From: Casuarina equisetifolia
Taxonomy: Eukaryota; Streptophyta; Magnoliopsida; Fagales; Casuarinaceae
Direction: 5' to 3'
Assembly: GCA_028551475.1 (NCBI GenBank)
Contig: CM052362.1
Location: 2,612,166-2,676,165 of the forward strand
DNA length: 64,000 nt
In this document: one piece after another, positions 61,649 to 64,000 of the stretch
How positions within the stretch are numbered: the first letter of the stretch is position 1
How the letters are laid out: each line of letters opens with the position of its first letter
Notes under the pieces: model-generated
Told to the model about the DNA's origin: nothing
The model's database searches: none
Seen by the model: only the letters and a program-made list of their open reading frames with translations
Translations under genes and position numbers: made by a program

Positions 61649-63455
61649 TCAGCACACCAAATGACATCCTTCTAAGATCTCGTACCTTTTCCTTTTTAAA
61701 TCATGTGAGGAGATGCTATTAAGAATTTCAAAGCACTCAGAAAGCTCATCCTCAAGTACGAAACGTGCCCCACACTCCTTCAATTTCACATTTGGGATGC
61801 TTGTTTCAATTGAAACCCCAAGGCAGTTGATGCGACCCCCGGAGCGAACCCAACTTGTTCTAAGAGTCTGATAATTTATAAACATCCAAACTCCGTTCGG
61901 CCCTAAGACAAGAACTTCAGGGACACGAAAAGCGAGGGTAACTGTATCAGACTCTTGGGCCAGTAATTTGCAAACAAACACGGGAAGGTTAGGACCATTC
62001 CCATCAAATATTGTTGCCCTTGAATTTTCATGGTCATCAAGCTCTACTTTTTTTCCTTCGCTTTGACAACTGTCAGGCTTATGAACTTCATAAGCAATAA
62101 ATATTGCACATCCTGAAATCCTCGAATCCCAAGAAACCGCAAAAGTAACCCTTTGATTCGATCCAAGGAAACTGTTGCTTCTAAGGATGAACCACATTGG
62201 GATTTCAGATATGGAGGTTGGGCCCCATGCTATCGCTGTAAAAATGACCTGAGATTTTAAAAACTAAAAAAGAAAATAAAAAGCAACAAGAGAAAACTGT
62301 CAATTACAAGTCTTTCAAGCTTTCAAAAAATAGTCACTCGTATTTGTTTTAACAATAAGGAACATGTCTGTTAAAAGGGATAGTAAGAGACTTACCCGGC
62401 CACGATCTTCAAAATTAGGTTCATAAACATGTATGGTCTTGTGAGGTTGCCCACCATAGCCAAAATTGTATAAGGCAAAACTGAGATTACCGGTCACCAA
62501 CTTTTCACTTGAAGTCAATAAACCCACTAAGTTACAGGAGGCATCCAACGATAGAGAACCTTTTACGTGAATACTCAATAAGCCCAACGGCAACTTTGAC
62601 AATACGCAAAGCTCACAACAATCACGCACCTTAAGTTCATAAAGATTGGAAAGTTGCATTATGCCATATGGAATTCTTGTAAATTTATTGCCAGATAGAT
62701 TTAATTTCTTTAGTGATAATAAGAAATTCATATCGTTAGGAAATGCTCCATCCAACAAATTGCAGTAAGTCAAATCCAATTCAACTAAAGATCTTAAACT
62801 TGAGAACGAATTAGGGAGCAACAAATCAATTGGACTTGAAGAACTACTTCCCATGCGTAGGACTTCAAGTTTTTGGGAAGATACATCAAAGGATGGAAAT
62901 TGTGTTATAGCAGTTCCTGTTGCATCAAATACCTTAAGGCTTTGGAACCCACTCAAATTTGGTGTTTGGGTCAGCTTTTGCGAATGCCTCAAGTTAATAT
63001 GCTTTAATTTGTCAAAACACTGGTACAAACAAAACAAATTGTTATTAGTAAAAGAAGATTAAAGGACATAAAAAGAAGAAAATAGATGTGCATAAATCAA
63101 AATCTTGCCTTCTTTCCTTTCCACAGTACTTTGATCCCACTCCAAGGTATTATCAACTCAACAAGATTATTTGGTTGAAAACTTGTTGGCAAAGACTCTA
63201 GAGGATATCCCCACCATTCAATAAAACATAACTCATTACTTAGCATGAGTTTGGATGGATCTCCATACCACTTCACTGTCTTTAAATCTTCAGAGATTTC
63301 ATGATATCTATGTTGATCAAAATAATGTATATCCCAACTCTCTTTTGGACTAATTAGAAGCATTTTCAAGTTTTTCATGTTTGAAAATGCTTGGTGGTGA
63401 AGGGAGGGCCCCAATTGATAGAAAAAAACCCGCAACCCCTTGGGGTTATCCTGCA
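61649..63455 (-). CDS. TNL resistance protein, LRR and C-terminal part (partial)
   Basis: The 3' half of a TIR-NB-LRR type gene. Exon a, about 63455-63109, carries the NB-LRR linker and first repeats ([41 protein letters not shown]). Exon b, 63019-62396 (208 codons), is the LRR exon ([25 protein letters not shown]). Exon c, 62248-61649 (200 codons with stop), encodes SEIPMWF and the C-terminal jelly-roll/Ig-like domain found after TNL LRRs. Introns: 63108-63020 (89 nt, GC-AG) and 62395-62249 (147 nt, GT-AG), both phase 0. The three exons are open. TIR and NB-ARC exons lie beyond the right edge or are lost, so whether the gene works is unknown. The start of exon a is 63455 or 63450. Type is inferred from exon layout and domain order. 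Confidence 0.85.
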
Positions 63456-63570
63456 CTTGGAAGGAGAAGTAGAAAAAGGAATAAATATAGTGATAATTTG
63501 ATTCTTCGTCGCCGTAGTAAATAGGATAGGAGATAAAATAGAATTTGTTTCCCCTATCCCTTATGTTTAG

Positions 63571-63856
63571 GAGCGGGAGGAGCCCAAGAACGACCAGTCC
63601 TGTGGTGGTACGGAAGGCACGGACTCCGCGAACGTCCCGCGCCCCCTTTACAAAGGAAATAAAGCCTCAACCAGAACCACATTCCTTTTGCGTGCGGATG
63701 TAGCTAAGTGTCTGACTCTATTGGTCATAGTTCCCTGCTGTTGCGGCCGGTGCTCGTGCGCGCGTGAACCAACCCAACAAACAAGGAAAGGATGCCTCTC
63801 GGGGCATCTGAGAATGATTCGAGCCGTATGAAGGGAAACTCTCACGTACAGTTTAT
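63571..63856 (+). other. Mitochondrial group II intron fragment (NUMT) with domain V
   Basis: A GC-rich stretch unlike its AT-rich surroundings. 63821-63854 has the form of group II intron domain V: GAGCCGTATG, a short stem with a GAAA loop, then CACGTACAGTTT, including the AGC catalytic triad position. Two bases near the end differ from the usual ACGGTTC. The preceding 250 bp fits a plant mitochondrial intron. Which intron cannot be told. The minus-strand frame over it is chance. Confidence 0.75.
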
Positions 63857-64000
63857 TTTTTTTGGGGGAAACTTAGTTCCAATGACTTTGGTAAAGGTAA
63901 TTTTAAAACAATACCTTTAATTGCACTAGTTCCCTGCAAGTAATAATAATTATATGGTTAAAATTCTTATCAAATTAATATCAATTATGCATATGATAAT
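63857..64000. other. AT-rich end of window, presumed TNL intron
   Basis: No exon was recognised. It lies upstream of the first visible TNL exon. Confidence 0.5.

Noticed and set aside
63648..63845. Minus-strand 65-codon frame
   Set aside because: Lies across the mitochondrial intron fragment, whose structural signal is on the plus strand.

Overview
This is nuclear DNA from a flowering plant, almost certainly a woody eudicot (probably a rosid; genus not decidable from the window). The evidence is two large CC-NB-ARC-LRR (CNL) resistance-gene copies, the 3' half of a TIR-NB-LRR (TNL) type gene (TNLs are typical of dicots and absent from grasses), plant Ty1/copia and Ty3/gypsy elements primed by initiator tRNA-Met, AT-rich spacers, short introns and a mitochondrial group II intron fragment. 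There is no bacterial or organellar gene organisation. Most short open frames are chance frames.

The window is a decaying resistance-gene cluster built from a duplicated block of about 20 kb. Block A runs 2-8794, continues after a retroelement insertion at 18476-21720, and perhaps reappears near 29100-29310. Block B runs 36676-47560 and 50395-51690. Each block holds a near full-length CNL, about 5 kb of shared 3' flank with decayed LRR tails and internal repeats, a degraded N-terminal CNL relic, and a shared AT-rich tail. Copy 1 (2-3895) is open except for one in-frame TGA. Copy 2 (36676-40617) has two 1-base frameshifts and one stop. Both copies end in the same place when translated, in the winged-helix motif, and both keep an 84-nt terminal intron that would add a short Ser/Asp tail.

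Retroelements fill the gaps. A 9.7-kb Sirevirus-like copia element (8795-18470, TSD GAAAC) sits in block A, and block B preserves its empty site. A chromovirus relic (22165-24906) is split by a clean solo LTR (23316-24593, TSD AGTGG). A 404-bp TRIM follows at 25389-25792, then an antisense copia relic (26280-28060). A 5.4-kb copia element with TG...CT LTR ends (30648-36065) lies upstream of CNL copy 2. Between them is an unusual A-A'-A palindrome (29688-30047).

The right third (51500-61200) is mostly spacer and antisense retroelement debris, plus the last two exons of a QCR6-like mitochondrial complex III hinge protein gene (52050-52252). At 61649-63455 on the minus strand is the LRR and C-terminal jelly-roll part of a TNL. 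One of its introns has a GC donor, and a mitochondrial group II intron piece with a recognisable domain V (63821-63854) lies just upstream of its first visible exon.

I found no convincing new biochemical system. The most unusual items are the matching truncation of both CNL copies, the conserved terminal intron, the triple palindrome, the transition-only LTR divergence and the nested insertions whose pre-insertion sites can be read.
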